The translations under genes and the position numbers were made by a program. Below the pieces are notes generated by a model, which was not told where the DNA came from, did no database searches, and saw only the letters and a list, made by a program, of their open reading frames with translations. A stretch of DNA of 64,000 nucleotides from Immersiella caudata (lineage: Eukaryota > Ascomycota > Sordariomycetes > Sordariales > Lasiosphaeriaceae), in assembly GCA_030512335.1 (NCBI GenBank), contig JAULSU010000003.1, positions 62,001-126,000 of the forward strand, read 5' to 3'. This document shows positions 55,087-64,000 of this stretch, piece after piece (the first letter of the stretch is position 1; every line of letters begins with the position of its first letter).

Positions 55087-57011
55087 CTAGAGAAGGAGGG
55101 CCGCATGCAAGTTCAGGTCCGTACTAGAGCCGACCTGCCCGTCCATCTCAACCTCGAACCCCTCGCTGAACGTAGCAATCGTTACACCGCTAGCTAGCTC
55201 AATGCTGGTGGCCCAACAACACCCCCAAACAAAGCTTGAAGTGCCACTACATGACCCGCCCGGAAGGTTTACGCGAGCCTCTAGAACAGGGCATCGGATT
55301 GTTAACCGCGCAGAAACGAAGCTCCCGTTTGGCGTGGTTTCCACCTTTGCTCTCGCCAACTCGGCGCGGCTCGAGTCCCACTGGCGCCAGTAATACCAGA
55401 ACTTGATGGGGAGGTTGTGTGATGCCCGGCTCCAGGATGGCGCTCTCCACTGTTGTGGCTTCCATGATTCGAATTCCTGCGCTGAGGGCTTCCGCCTGAC
55501 CAGATCGCATGTGCCTCTGTCGACGGACCAAAGAAGACAAGCCGGCAACTGGCTCCGCCAGAGACAGGAAAAACACTCGTCGCCCGTCAGGGCCGCAAGC
55601 TGGCGCGCCATTCCGTCAATCGCCACAAGCTTATCAGATTGAACAGTCAAGCCGCAGTTCGAGCAGTGGAAAAGCGTGCTTAACCACTCAAACAGAGCTT
55701 TGTCTTTGAGCCCGCCTGTCGACAGGGCACTAGCCCTTCCTCTGAGCTTCGCCATGACGATTCTGATATCCGTGTAATCTCCAATTTGTGTTACTGGAAT
55801 GCTGAGCCTTTCTTCGCCATGAAACCGCTCCAGCATCGTCTCGGAACACGGATCCTCCAGGCAGTGCCATATGACTTCCAACCGGGTGAAGTGCGCCGTG
55901 CGGCTGGAAAGAAGCCGTTCCTGCAGCACCCATGCGCGTCGATTCAGGGGCTCATCAGCCAGGCCCGCCCCACCAGTTTGCGCTTTTTCCAAGGGTACCA
56001 TCCACAACGCAGTCTCCCATCTTTCCCAAGCAGGTACGCTGCAAAAGGCTGCACGATGTCCGGGTCTCGGTCAAAAAAGAGACCGCCGCCAGAATCAGAA
56101 GACGAAGTTGCTGCGATGTTGACAGATGCGTACCCGTACACCCTCGCCATCAGAGATGACTCAACCTCCCAATCGGAGACGGAATCCTGCGTAATACACA
56201 GCGAGTCGATCCAAAGATGCCTCAGCCCTAGACTCCACACAACTGCTATGGCATGCTGGAACGTGCGGGGAGAGACTCGATGGGTATGCCGAGCAGTAAA
56301 CTGTCCTTGTTGACCGATGTAAGCTTGAACACATGGCTTCTGCCCCAGGAGTGGCTCAGAGTCGCGTATTCCCGGGAGTGTGCATCAGGAAACAACTCAA
56401 CGAGACGCACTGACTGTCCCAGCTCTTCGCCGGTGTCGACAAGTCGCGTCGGTGTAAAGGGGCCACTCAGCGATGCGGCACACAATCGATGGCAGCACAG
56501 CCCAGAAACTTGGACTTTAAAAAGGCCTGGCACGCTGCTGAAATGGTGTTGGTGCTGTCCCTTGGTTGCAGCGTCAGTCGAACCTCTTCTTCCGTCACTG
56601 ATGATAACTGCTGTCAGATATTTATTTTATTTTCCCACTCACAACCGGAGTACTAGGGAGGTATAAGTCCTCGCCCCGATCCATCGTGACAAATGCCGAT
56701 TCCCTTTTACCCCCCGGTACCCAGAGACTGCTCGTTCCGGGTAGAATCTCAATAAAATCATGCTCGCCACCAGGGATGCAAAGAAGGCTCATCTCGATCT
56801 CGTCGCTCATTTGGGACCACCAGCCATTTGCAACGGCAACCTTGCAGAGCGGGCAGCCGCAAGCGCGCAATACTTGGAGCGTGCCATGGAAGGCAAACCT
56901 CTTCTTTAGGGCTATGTCTGGGTCTGGGAACGAGGATTTGGACCAGCTCCTGGAAAAGATTGCCTGGCAAGGCTCGCAGAGGTGTGGATTTGACTTTGTC
57001 GTGAGGTCCAT
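55087..57011 (-). pseudogene. HET-domain gene with two frame breaks
   Basis: Almost complete heterokaryon-incompatibility type gene. Exon 1 (from 57011) has the N-terminal Cys block MDLTTKSNPHLCEPCQAIF and CGCPLC. After a short intron come REYATLSHSWG and FKLTSVNKDSLLLGIPIESLPA. One base appears missing near 56257, where the sequence continues in a new frame as FQHAIAVVWSLGLRHLWIDSLCITQD. The HET core goes on to VYGYASVNIAATSSSDSGGGLFF. A second shift near 56000-56010 leads to EPLNRRAWVLQERLLSSRTAHFTRLE and the C-terminal region with APSWSRASHN (SWSWAS in relatives). No intron fits either shift. Two single-base errors in the assembly could also explain this. Confidence 0.65.
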
Positions 57012-57890
57012 TTTGCCAACCTCAGAACGTTCGAATTGAAGGCCATGATAATCTAGTGAGCTTCATCCCCAACCGTTGAGCGGGGTTTGCCCAAACATCG
57101 CGAACACGGCGTGATCTCGTGGCACTTCATAATCTGCAACAGTCCAGTCTGATTTGAGCTCATGTCACACGGCCACATCTGTAAGACGGGGGCCCATAAT
57201 TGCTAGGACGAGGAAGGATGGCGAGAGGCACGCTGTGGCTTCCTCTCACGTCCATATCCATATCCGCAGTCGTGAGCAATTCCCTCGGGGTAAATCCGCC
57301 AAGATCTTGCATCAACAAGGTTCATGAATTCGGTGAGTAAGATGAGGATGGAATGTACCCAAGGTAAGCATGTGGTAATGTACCTCGGTGGGCAATTCCT
57401 CCAATAATCTTGACGCAGGTCCCCGACTGCCACGCATGGCGGGATCGATCCGTAGAGTGCGACCCCCAACAATCGCACCTCCGGCGCGTCAGGTAATCCA
57501 CTAGCCGGAACGCAGACAACGTCATTTCCTCCAACACCAAAAACAAGGCGCCACAAACTACCCACCGGAAAGATCTCTCCGCACGCTGGCACGGGATTTG
57601 CCGCGTCCCGCGCCGCAGGGCTGGGTAAACCGGTTCGGCTGATGATCGCATCGTTTCTTTCGTCCCGACCAAACAAAAAAGCACTCCTGACGTCATCGCC
57701 ACCGCCTACCTCATCAACACCAACGCGCGGCCCCTCGAACGTATAAATCGCCATCGTCATTGCAAGGGCGCACACGAAACGCATCAATTCGCATACGCAC
57801 AATTCAACGTCGCAAATCGCATCAATTCCACAGAACAAGACATCACACAACAACAAGACATCACACAACAAGCAAAACAAAGCCACCAAA
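57012..57890. other. 0.9 kb divergent intergenic, no gene supported
   Basis: Upstream of the HET gene (-) and of the small hydrophobic protein (+). A 242-codon minus-strand frame (57203-57931) overlaps the start of the latter and is unlike a real protein. Short A/C-rich repeats (CATCACACAACAA) lie just before the plus-strand start. Confidence 0.5.
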
Positions 57891-58270
57891 ATGGCCATCA
57901 CCTCCGCCGTCTCCGACCTTGTCGCCTCCATCTACGAGCTCTTCGCCTCCTTTGTCGGCGCCGTCTACACCATCGTGCACTCGTTCGTCATGGGCATCTT
58001 CAACCTCTTCACGGGCTTCTTCGCCTTCATCGCCGACATCTTCAAGGGCGTGTTTGACATTGTCGGTGGCGTTGGCAAGTTTGTTACTGGTACGTTTCCT
58101 CCATCCAGGGCTAGATACGCGGTGGAGCGCATGCTGACTCTGGGGGTACAGGGAACATCGTCATCCTCGGACTCATTGGCGCGGGCGTGTTTGCGTACTT
58201 CCGGTTTACGCAGCAGGGACAGCTGCAGGCGCAGGCGAACAGGCCGATTGCTGCGAAGAAGACGAACTAA
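57891..58270 (+). CDS. small hydrophobic membrane protein
   Basis: Exons 57891-58089 and 58152-58270 join in frame to 105 residues across a 62-bp intron (GTACGT donor, GTACAG acceptor). The protein is almost entirely hydrophobic. MAITSAVSDLVASIYELFAS is followed by a Phe/Ile/Val-rich section (VGAVYTIVHSFVMGIFNLFTGFF), then GVFDIVGGVGKFVTG, and a clear helix NIVILGLIGAGVFAYF with a polar basic end (QANRPIAAKKTN). Repeating FxxF-type amphipathic turns in the first half suggest membrane-surface helices. The family is unknown to me, though similar short proteins are common in filamentous ascomycetes. ATG context is good (AAAATGG). Confidence 0.7.
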
Positions 58271-58941
58271 GTATTGGGATGGACGGATGGACGGAAGAAG
58301 GAACATTGGAGGAGGCAACATGCGGTTTGGTAATGGGAATGGCGGACAGCCGGGTCACCGCGCGGGAGAGATACCCAGTCTGAAACGGGACGACGTAGAT
58401 GGGGGCATTTTGTAGTTTTATTGACAGCAAGGACGAAATAATCAAACTTTCTATTCCAACTAGAACTCTTTTACTATTGGAACACAATATAGGTGCTCTC
58501 TGCGATTGATGGTTGGGTGTGTCGTATGGTAGGACCCTGACGGGAGGATGTAGATATATCGCTGTCCATCCGTTTGCAACCTGATACATAACTCGTTCTT
58601 TCAACGTCCTCAGCGCTGACCTTGCTTGCCTCTCGGGGTCCCCTCTCCTGTTGGACTTCTGGCCGCCTGTTTGAGCGCAACCCACTCCGAATGATTTGGC
58701 TCCTGCCTTCTCTTCATCCCACTTCTCCCCCCTCCGAGTTCTTCGCTCCTGCCCCGCCGAAAAATTCACTTCTCTTCCCTTTTGACCGACTTGAAATTTC
58801 TTCGACCTTCTCCCACCAAACAACGGCGACGACTTCCCATCAAGACCATCCGCCTTCCAATTCCCCCTGCATCAACCACCGAGTCGCGATTTCCCCGTCC
58901 TTTCTCTCGCTGACGATTGCGCCGCGGCGCGGAAAGCAAGA
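58271..58941. other. 0.7 kb intergenic, no gene seen
   Basis: 3' flank of the small hydrophobic gene and a pyrimidine-rich 5' flank of the decayed locus. Nothing else is seen. Confidence 0.5.
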
Positions 58942-60206
58942 GTGGCCACCCTCAACGCCTATCTGGCCTACAAGCGAGACGAAACCGCTCAGCTGCTATT
59001 GAACGGAACACCACCGCAGTCTATCTTGAGGCATTGGAGAGTATTGATTGGTCTGTTTCGGGGCCATGTGGTGACGAGCGGAGACTCTTTGGGCTTAACG
59101 AGCTTGCAAGCACCATTACACATCTTGCGATGCAAAAACAAGGGGCCGAGCCATCAGCTAAGATACATTCACATCTTGTTTTCTAGCTTCGGTGTATCTT
59201 CGATTCGTTAACGATAACACGGGGGTGGTTTCCGGTCAAACATATTTGCGGCAAGGGGCACGCGTGCCTTGACGGACACGCCTTGGAGAGCCTCCCCGAC
59301 TTCCATCCCCTTCAGGACATCAACCACTTCCTTGGCAGAGACGCAAGGAAACGCGGCGACAGGTTCCTCAGAGTGGCAGCTGATCTCCGACAAGCTTTGA
59401 ATATGCAACCAGAAGGTGTTCACTGACCCGACTGTATGCAGGAGTCTACCTTCATGTTGGAAGTCGTCGCGAACCAATCCCATGGCTGGCTCGGCGAATC
59501 GAAGTTTGCACGCAACAAGCCGCCTTTCCTCCCACCTTCCCGGTTCGCCAGCAACAACCCTAATGGTCTGTGAGAATGTTCATCTTTTCTGTGCGGCATC
59601 GGCCTCATGGAAGCCTTGGAGATCAGCTTTCTTCTGAGAAGAAAGCTCATAGGAGCGTTTCCAGAGGTCGACCTGCTCATCGAGGCTGAGGGATTGCTTG
59701 TTGAGTAAGGCCAAGCCATCATCTTGCTAGTAGCGAACAGGCAACGGGCCTGTTGGTTTGGACCTGGAAGGATTCTGCTTGCTCTCTCTGCTCAAAAGCG
59801 ACACCATTGAGGACATTTACGGACCCATTCCTGTTGTCCGGACAGAACGACCCCACGTACATTCTGTAGGCTATAAAGATTTGGTAGTCGATTGAATCGA
59901 AGCTTTTCCGTCATGCAACACCCAGTGTACATGTATCTCTACAGGCCAGACACCCCAAACGTTGTCATGTCTTTATGGAGAGCCATGGTGATGTATTTTG
60001 CCGACTGCAAGTACAAGAGACAAGCAACAACTGGACCCACGGAGGAGGCGCGGCGGCGGGCTCGCATTGAATCCACAATGATGTACCGAGCTGTGGCTGA
60101 GGCACTTCGGGATTTGAAGACTCTGTCGTGGGAATCTTCGCTCCACTGCGACAGGAGTTTCCACATGCAGGGCAAGCAAAGCATGCAGAAAGCGACGGAT
60201 GGTTGA
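58942..60206 (+). pseudogene. decayed gene, DUF6604-like start
   Basis: A coding-like opening, VATLNAYLAYKRDETAQLL, resembles the YLAYKRDT start of DUF6604 proteins. It shifts frame to IERNTTAVYLEALESIDWSV and LNELASTITHLAMQ. Further pieces follow in other frames: WLGESKFARNKPPFLPPSRF, CGIGLMEALEISFLLRRKLIGAFPEV in two parts, and RPDTPNVVMSLWRAMVMYF near 59950. Several stops and shifts separate them. No complete protein can be made. The family match is weak and based on a short motif. Confidence 0.4.
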
Positions 60207-60860
60207 TAGACTACCTTTACAATCGTTGGTATCAAAAGAAGCACTGCAAACATTGTTTGGCGAAGTAGGCAGTCATGGGAGCCTTCTGTGAGGGAGCTTG
60301 AATTTGGAGCCGAGTAAATGGTATAGGATCAGAGTCAGCGTTGTCACGAGTCAGGATTTTAGCGTAGAGGGCTTATCTATGGGGTATTTCGGGTTGACGA
60401 TGGATACGACCATGGGCTCATGAACGCATTTCTGGCCATGGGATGGCATTATTGAAACATTAGACAGATAGTAGGGTCATAACAGTCAACAGCATCACGA
60501 CCAAGCCAGCCGGAACGTGAACTTCATCAAACCGAACTTCACATACGACAGTCGTACATGACGCTAGGCTATGTGACAGACACTCAAAAAAGGTAAACAT
60601 ACAACTATAAACGAGAAGGGACTCGTGTACAATGTCCAAGACGGAACGACTTAAAAGAGTAGAGCATCCTCCGCTTCCCCCAAACCCCCAAGAACCCTCT
60701 CGCTCGAACAAAAAAACACTCAATGCACCCAGTCCCTGAATGCTCACCGACGCCTCGAGGCGATCTACCGCAAGAAACAAACACGCAATGTCTCGATGCC
60801 AAAAACCACAAGTGCGATCATATGCCGCTCGAAAATGTAACAAAACCTGCCCACGTCTCC
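60207..60860. other. 0.65 kb convergent intergenic, no gene seen
   Basis: 3' flanks of the decayed locus and of the calpain gene. The plus-strand frame 60723-61457 is a shadow of the calpain coding region. Confidence 0.5.
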
Positions 60861-63800
60861 CTAATTTGGAGGCTCAGCAGCACTCGCGCTCTCATACTCC
60901 TCGTCGCCCTTGCCCTTCTGCACAATGACAGGGTACGACGCTCGTCCATCATCCTTCTCCGTCTCCGAGTCAGACTTCTCACCGTCCTTCTTCCTGTCCT
61001 TCTTGGCCTTCTTCCTCTTCTCGATCTCGCTGTCGCCTTCATAAGCGCCATCCTCATCATCCTTCTTCTTGCCTCGGGCGCCTCCGGCGTTAGCTTGGGC
61101 ATTGTCGAGATCGACGCCACCCTTTTCGCCCATGCCGCCCTCTTCGAGCTCGCCGCCTTCCATGACGATGCGAAGCTCGAGATCTTCGTCCTTGGAGTAG
61201 ACGCGGAGACCGACGACGCAGATGGCATTCCAGGGGTCGGGGCTCTTCTCGTCTTCGCTCTCGTCGCGGTACTTGCTTACCATGGCTGTGCCGGGCGGGG
61301 GAGGGGCGGCCATGCGTGGCTTTCGTGTCATGTCGTCGCTGCTGTAGAGCTCCTCCCACTCTTCGATTGGCGAGGCGCTGGACTCGCCGTCCGAGGTGAC
61401 GTACATGTTCGGGGCCTTCTTGGCAGGCGGTGCAGGCTTCGGAGGGGGTGGCGTTGAGGGTTTGGGAGCCGGGGCTGGGGGGGTTGCAACTGGTGGTGCC
61501 GGAGGAGGGGCACCCGATACTGCCGATGCGTCGGCAGGTGGCACTGGCACCTTCTCATCCTTGCCGTCTGCAGCCGGCGTCGATGAGCCGTCACTCTTGG
61601 GCGTATCCTGTGGGCTGCCCGAGGAATCGGAGGGGGCGCCCTCGCCTTCTGGCGTTTTGGCGCTCTCATCGGTCTTCGCGTCCTCAGCCTTCTTGTCAGC
61701 GCCTTCGGCGTTGTCCTTGGGCGTATCAGTCTTCTCCTCGGGCTTCTTCTCTTCTGGCTTGTCTTCCGACTTTGCCTCAGATTTGTCATCAGGCTCATCC
61801 TCGGACTTGCCCTTGTCTTCGGACTTCTTTTCGGGTTGCTTGTCAGATGGAACGTCGTCCTTCTTTTCAGGGGTCTCATCCGCCTTCTCCTCGGGAGTCT
61901 TGCTATCCGATCCTTCCGCGGGTGTATCGGCATCCTTTTTCTCCGAGTCGTCCGACTTCTTCTCGCCCTGGTTGTCGGCGGGGGGCTCGGGCGTGTCATC
62001 AAGTTTCTCATCCAACTTCTCGTCAGACTTTTCGGATGCTTGCTCCTCAGTCTTCTCGAGAGCAGGGGATGCAGTGGGCGACTGCGAAGGGGATGGAGAT
62101 GGTGTTTCAGACGGAGTTTCTGCAGGAGTTGGGATAGGGGTGCCTTCTGGCGTCTCGTCATCCTCGGCATCCTTGTCGTCCCCCTGAGGATCATCCTTGG
62201 GCTTGTCGCTGTCTTTTGTGGCGTCAGCCTCGTTGGCCTCGGACTTTTCGTCCTTTGGGGTGCTCTTGTCTTCGGATTTCTCCTCTGGAGTAGCGTTGTC
62301 GGCCTTCTTCTCTTCTGGCTTCGCCTCAGAACTCTCAGCATTGCCGTCCGGCTTTGCAGGTTCATCAGCCTTCTCTGCCTTCTTCTCTTCCGTCGGCTTG
62401 GAAGACTCCTCAGTCGGCCTGGAAGACTCCTCAGTCGGCTTGGAAGACTCCTCAGTCGGCTTGGAAGACTCCTCAGTCGGCTTGGAAGAATCCTCAGTCG
62501 GCTTGGCAGCCTCGTCAGCAGGCTTGGAAGTGCCCTCGGCTGGCTGGCTCTCTTCCTTCTCCGCCGGCTGTGCCTGGGGAGGCTCCTCAGTCTGGACGGC
62601 TTGGTCTTGGGGCTTCAAGCCTTCCGCAAGGCGCCTCTTCTCCTCGCGAGCTGCCTGCTTCGCAAGAAGCTTCTCGTTGTTCTTGCGGCCCTGCTTCTTG
62701 GTGACATCGCGGTTCATGTGGCGCTTCTCCCAGAGGCGGTGTCGTTCCCTGGCGCGGGCGTCGCTTGCCTTCTTCTGATCTGACTTCTTGCGAAGCTTCT
62801 TCACCGCTTCGAGATGAGCTGCGGCCTTGCTGTGGGCGAGATCGTAGGCGTAGCCGACCTGGGCGAGCTTTTCGTTCTCGGCGCGCTTCTTGCACTCGCG
62901 CCTCACCACGTCCTCAATGCTGGAAACGTCGATATCGCGCTCACCAATAACGCTGATGAAGACGCTATAGCTGCCGGGCAGCATGCTGGGTAGCTCAATG
63001 GACACGGATCTGTCCATCAAGTAGTTGCCATGGCTGCGGACGATGTAGTCTTCGGGATCAGGCCGATCCAGCTCGTGGAGGCGGAATTGAAGCCGGAACG
63101 AGTACTGACCAGTAAGCCCCTTGAAATACCGATTGTCGAGCTGACTCAGCACCAGCACCAAGGGAGACTCGCGAGTCAGCTTGATGTGGAACTTCTCGTT
63201 GTATTGAGGCTTCCAGGGGACTTCGACGCCGATCCATCGCTGGCAGCATCGCCAATCTGGGTCTCGGAAGAGACGGGTCCTGTCGAAATGCTGATATTTG
63301 CGCAGGAGATCCTCGTATGAGATCCAGAAGACGCTGTCGCTGCCGAACTGGTGGCCCAACTCTTGTTGCACCTCGGTCGTCCACTCTTTCGAGCCATCCG
63401 ACCAGGCGCCTTCCCAGATGCCCTTCTTGGTTTTACCCCAAGGATTTCTGCATGCGCGTTAGTAATGTCCCGTGGCGAAGACGTGCTGTGTACTGACCTG
63501 AGCTTCAGAAGGCGTGTGCCATCTTTGAGTGTGCGCGCTTCCATGACGACGTAGGCGTGGCCTTCAGAGATGCCCTCACGATCGCCATAGCCGCCGTCCA
63601 GGAGACCCGTGCTGCAGCCAAACAGGAACTCTTCGTTGACTCGGCTGAGCTCGTTCTCCCAAAACCCGTCGAGATCGAGAATGTCGGACGCTAAGAGCTC
63701 CGTAGTGACACCACCGGAGAGATCTTCCAGGCCCTCGCCAATCCAACCCCCAGAGAGAGATGCATAGTCGCCGTGAGCCTTGGCGTACGCCTTCTCAATA

Positions 63801-64000
63801 AGAGGGACCCATGTCTCGTTCTGATCCTTACACTGAGCGAAGAAGAGGGCCTTGGAGCCGGTCTGGTACGTCTTGCGATAGACGCGCTCGACATCCTCGC
63901 GGTCGATCTGTTGGAGCAGATCACGCTGCATGCTGGGGGAGTCCCAACATGGCGACTTGAGATACAGCTTGTCGTCAATTATGGAGTAGATCCACTCGCC
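60861..64000 (-). CDS. calpain-family cysteine protease with long acidic repetitive tail (partial)
   Basis: Intracellular cysteine protease of the calpain (C2) family. The gene runs off the window end, so the N-terminus and catalytic Cys are outside. Visible at the start are KLYLKSPCWDSPSMQRDLL, ALFFAQC, and AKAHGDYASLSGGWIGEGLEDLSGGV. The catalytic His is in GISEGHAYVVMEAR and the Asn in RNPWG, which spans a 50-bp intron (63448-63497). KEWTTEVQQELGHQFGSDSVFWISYEDLL and a C2-like beta part (VLVLSQLDNRYFKGLTGQYSF) follow, then a Lys/Arg-rich coiled segment. Next are about 380 residues of Glu/Lys/Pro/Ser low complexity including six KPTEESS-like units, and a Pro-rich linker. A separate conserved-looking C-terminal part has DPWNAICVVGLRVYSKDEDLELRIV. 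The tail is far longer than in animal calpains. Confidence 0.85.
62392..62517 (-). repeat. 21-bp tandem coding repeat (six units)
   Basis: Six head-to-tail copies of a 21-bp unit (GTCGGCTTGGAAGACTCCTCA on the plus strand would be one unit of 21; shown here as its 7-residue product KPTEESS) lie within the calpain tail. The first four are nearly identical; the last two have diverged. Length change by slippage is expected. Confidence 0.9.

Noticed and set aside
57203..57931. 242-codon minus-strand frame
   Set aside because: It overlaps the start of the conserved-looking hydrophobic gene and lacks domain features; Leu/Cys-rich runs are antisense artefacts.
60723..62783. Long plus-strand frames rich in Ser/Gly/Leu opposite the calpain gene
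   Set aside because: They are shadows of the Glu/Lys-rich tail on the minus strand, with no start context or domain.

Overview
This is nuclear DNA of a filamentous ascomycete (Pezizomycotina). Sordariomycetes is the most likely class. The evidence is gene content and architecture: a Zn2Cys6/fungal_trans regulator, a QDE-1-type RNA-dependent RNA polymerase, several rhodopsin-like (SAT4/Pth11-type) membrane proteins, HET-type loci, a tannase-family esterase, a pisatin-demethylase-like P450, and protein genes with short introns of about 45-90 bp (GT...CTAAC...AG). tRNA-Asp and tRNA-Phe carry introns at the usual 37/38 position. I cannot name the species from sequence alone. No transposon ORF, CRISPR or viral sequence was recognised.

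Layout. 0.3-3.1 kb: Zn2Cys6 regulator (-). 5.4-10.2 kb: RdRP (+), three exons. 11.8-12.2 kb: a two-exon small protein (-). 13.0-14.4 kb: rhodopsin-like membrane protein (-). 16.7-20.2 kb: convergent P450 (+) and tannase/feruloyl-esterase-like secreted enzyme (-). 22.2-25.0 kb: a GRGGAGN small protein (+), an initiator-like tRNA-Met (-) and a long Thr/Ser/Asn-rich secreted glycoprotein (-). 26.3-29.7 kb: second rhodopsin-like protein (+), tRNA-Asp (+), 2OG-Fe(II) oxygenase (+). 30.3-31.0 kb: small Cys-cluster protein with a dense SUMO-consensus array (-). 31.7-34.3 kb: decayed kinase-like gene (+) and truncated rhodopsin-like relic (-). 34.4-37.8 kb: large DUF3433-like membrane protein (-). 39.2-41.0 kb: short-chain dehydrogenase (-) and a small membrane protein (-). 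42.0-48.3 kb: rhodopsin-like gene with an in-frame stop, tRNA-Phe overlapping the end of a hypothetical gene, a broken HET locus and a small hypothetical gene. 50.2-53.9 kb: membrane-anchored aspartic-protease homologue lacking both catalytic Asp (-) and twinfilin (+). 54.1-60.2 kb: second tRNA-Asp (-), a minimal tRNA-like element, a HET gene with two frame breaks (-), a small hydrophobic protein (+) and a decayed DUF6604-like locus (+). 60.9-64.0 kb: calpain-family protease with a long repetitive acidic tail (-), cut by the window end.

Housekeeping or conserved genes (RdRP, twinfilin, calpain, tRNAs, regulator) alternate with accessory stretches at about 31.7-34.3, 42-47.5 and 55-60 kb, where most breaks fall. 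Several premature stops lie in contexts that C-to-T change at CpA could produce. That is compatible with, but does not prove, repeat-induced point mutation.

The most unusual items are: (1) the aspartic-protease homologue with D-to-S changes at both active-site motifs; (2) a 250-residue protein with seven psi-K-x-E sites plus one psi-K-x-D; (3) a tannase-family enzyme that keeps Ser-Asp-His but has lost both cysteines of the CS-D-HC motif; (4) a SIM-like motif in the RdRP N-terminal region; (5) duplicated tRNA-Asp genes with conserved upstream flanks; and (6) a 57-nt tRNA-like element with A and B boxes but no room for an anticodon arm.
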